From contig NZ_LMRS01000059.1 of assembly GCF_001426195.1 (NCBI RefSeq), positions 41,214 to 105,213 of the forward strand: a DNA stretch of 64,000 nt, given 5' to 3'. Position numbers and translations under genes: made by a program. Source of the stretch: Sphingomonas sp. Leaf339. Lineage in GTDB: Bacteria; Pseudomonadota; Alphaproteobacteria; Sphingomonadales; Sphingomonadaceae. The stretch's first letter is position 1. Each line of letters starts with the position of its first letter. Below are positions 63,686 to 64,000 of the stretch, one piece after another. The notes under the pieces are model-generated. The model made no database searches, had not been told where the DNA came from, and saw only the letters and a program-made list of their open reading frames with translations.

Positions 63686-64000
63686 AATTGTCGCGCCTTG
63701 GTCTCAATTGGGGAGACGTTGTTTCAGCGTATCGTGCATCATTACGTGATTGACGACGAAGCTGGCTGGTTTGAGGCTCACTGCCCCAAAGCGGACGGGC
63801 CGTTTCCCACCAGAAACCGGGGACTTGACCCTCTGCCCCGCCATCTAAACGAACGGCGACTTTCCGCGATCGCCGCCCGAAAACGGACAGGCCGCTTTCC
63901 ATCTGTGGACGCCCCTTCGGTTGCAAGCGGTTTATTGAGGGTCTGACACTTAGTCGGATGCTGCCATCTGTCCGGCCTGTGATGCGACCAAGTCGCTGGC
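63686..64000. other. Gene-free right edge
   Basis: No supported coding region is seen in these 315 bases. They may be debris of the insertion sequence or the start of another region cut by the window edge. No tRNA-like structure was recognised. Confidence 0.4.

Overview
The window looks like a chromosomal stretch of a sphingomonad (Alphaproteobacteria, Sphingomonas-like). This rests on high GC, short intergenic spaces, many overlapping start/stop codons, four TonB-dependent receptors, an IPFOR of the fused type, and a large PQQ/quinoprotein locus. No rRNA, tRNA or CRISPR was recognised. This assignment is inference from gene content.

Layout. 1-5.1 kb: a cut LysR regulator, a molybdenum sulfite-oxidase-type enzyme coupled to an MgtC-like membrane protein, an ECF sigma/anti-sigma pair, a beta-propeller protein and a DUF305 protein. 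5.29-6.74 kb: a clear fluoride riboswitch controlling a CLC-F type fluoride/proton antiporter. 6.7-10.3 kb: an accessory patch with a gene relic, a VapBC-type toxin-antitoxin pair, a catalytic-domain-only tyrosine recombinase, a DUF3768 protein and a nitrilase-like protein. 10.5-12.4 kb: an S9 peptidase. 12.7-16.9 kb (minus strand): a TPP riboswitch followed by a TonB receptor, a kinase of the APH fold and a PnuC/PnuT transporter, which together read as a thiamine uptake and phosphorylation operon. 17.2-20.8 kb: an ABC exporter and a mannitol-dehydrogenase-family enzyme. 20.8-27.2 kb: thiolase, acyl-CoA dehydrogenase and indolepyruvate ferredoxin oxidoreductase, with a divergent Lrp regulator. 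27.5-38.5 kb: an RTX-type lipase, an L-2-hydroxyacid oxidase, a carboxylesterase, a TonB receptor, a D-2-hydroxyacid dehydrogenase, an MFS carrier and AraC plus GntR regulators, with a repeated palindromic operator. This looks like a locus for using a hydroxyacid ester.

38.7-63.5 kb: two more TonB receptors, an OmpR/histidine-kinase pair, then a complete periplasmic alcohol oxidation locus. It holds a PQQ alcohol dehydrogenase with the Asp-x-Asp signature of lanthanide-dependent enzymes, cytochrome c, blue copper protein, MoxJ-like binding protein, SoxYZ-like carrier, SoxH-like metallohydrolase, CXXCW protein, beta-propeller protein, aldehyde dehydrogenase, DUF779 protein, a FIST/hybrid kinase/LuxR signalling set, a porin and acetyl-CoA synthetase. 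Together they would take an alcohol to aldehyde, acid and acetyl-CoA. A short motif (core ACTTTGGTA) recurs in most promoter regions of this locus and is a candidate regulon operator. The window closes with an IS5-family transposase remnant abutting acs.
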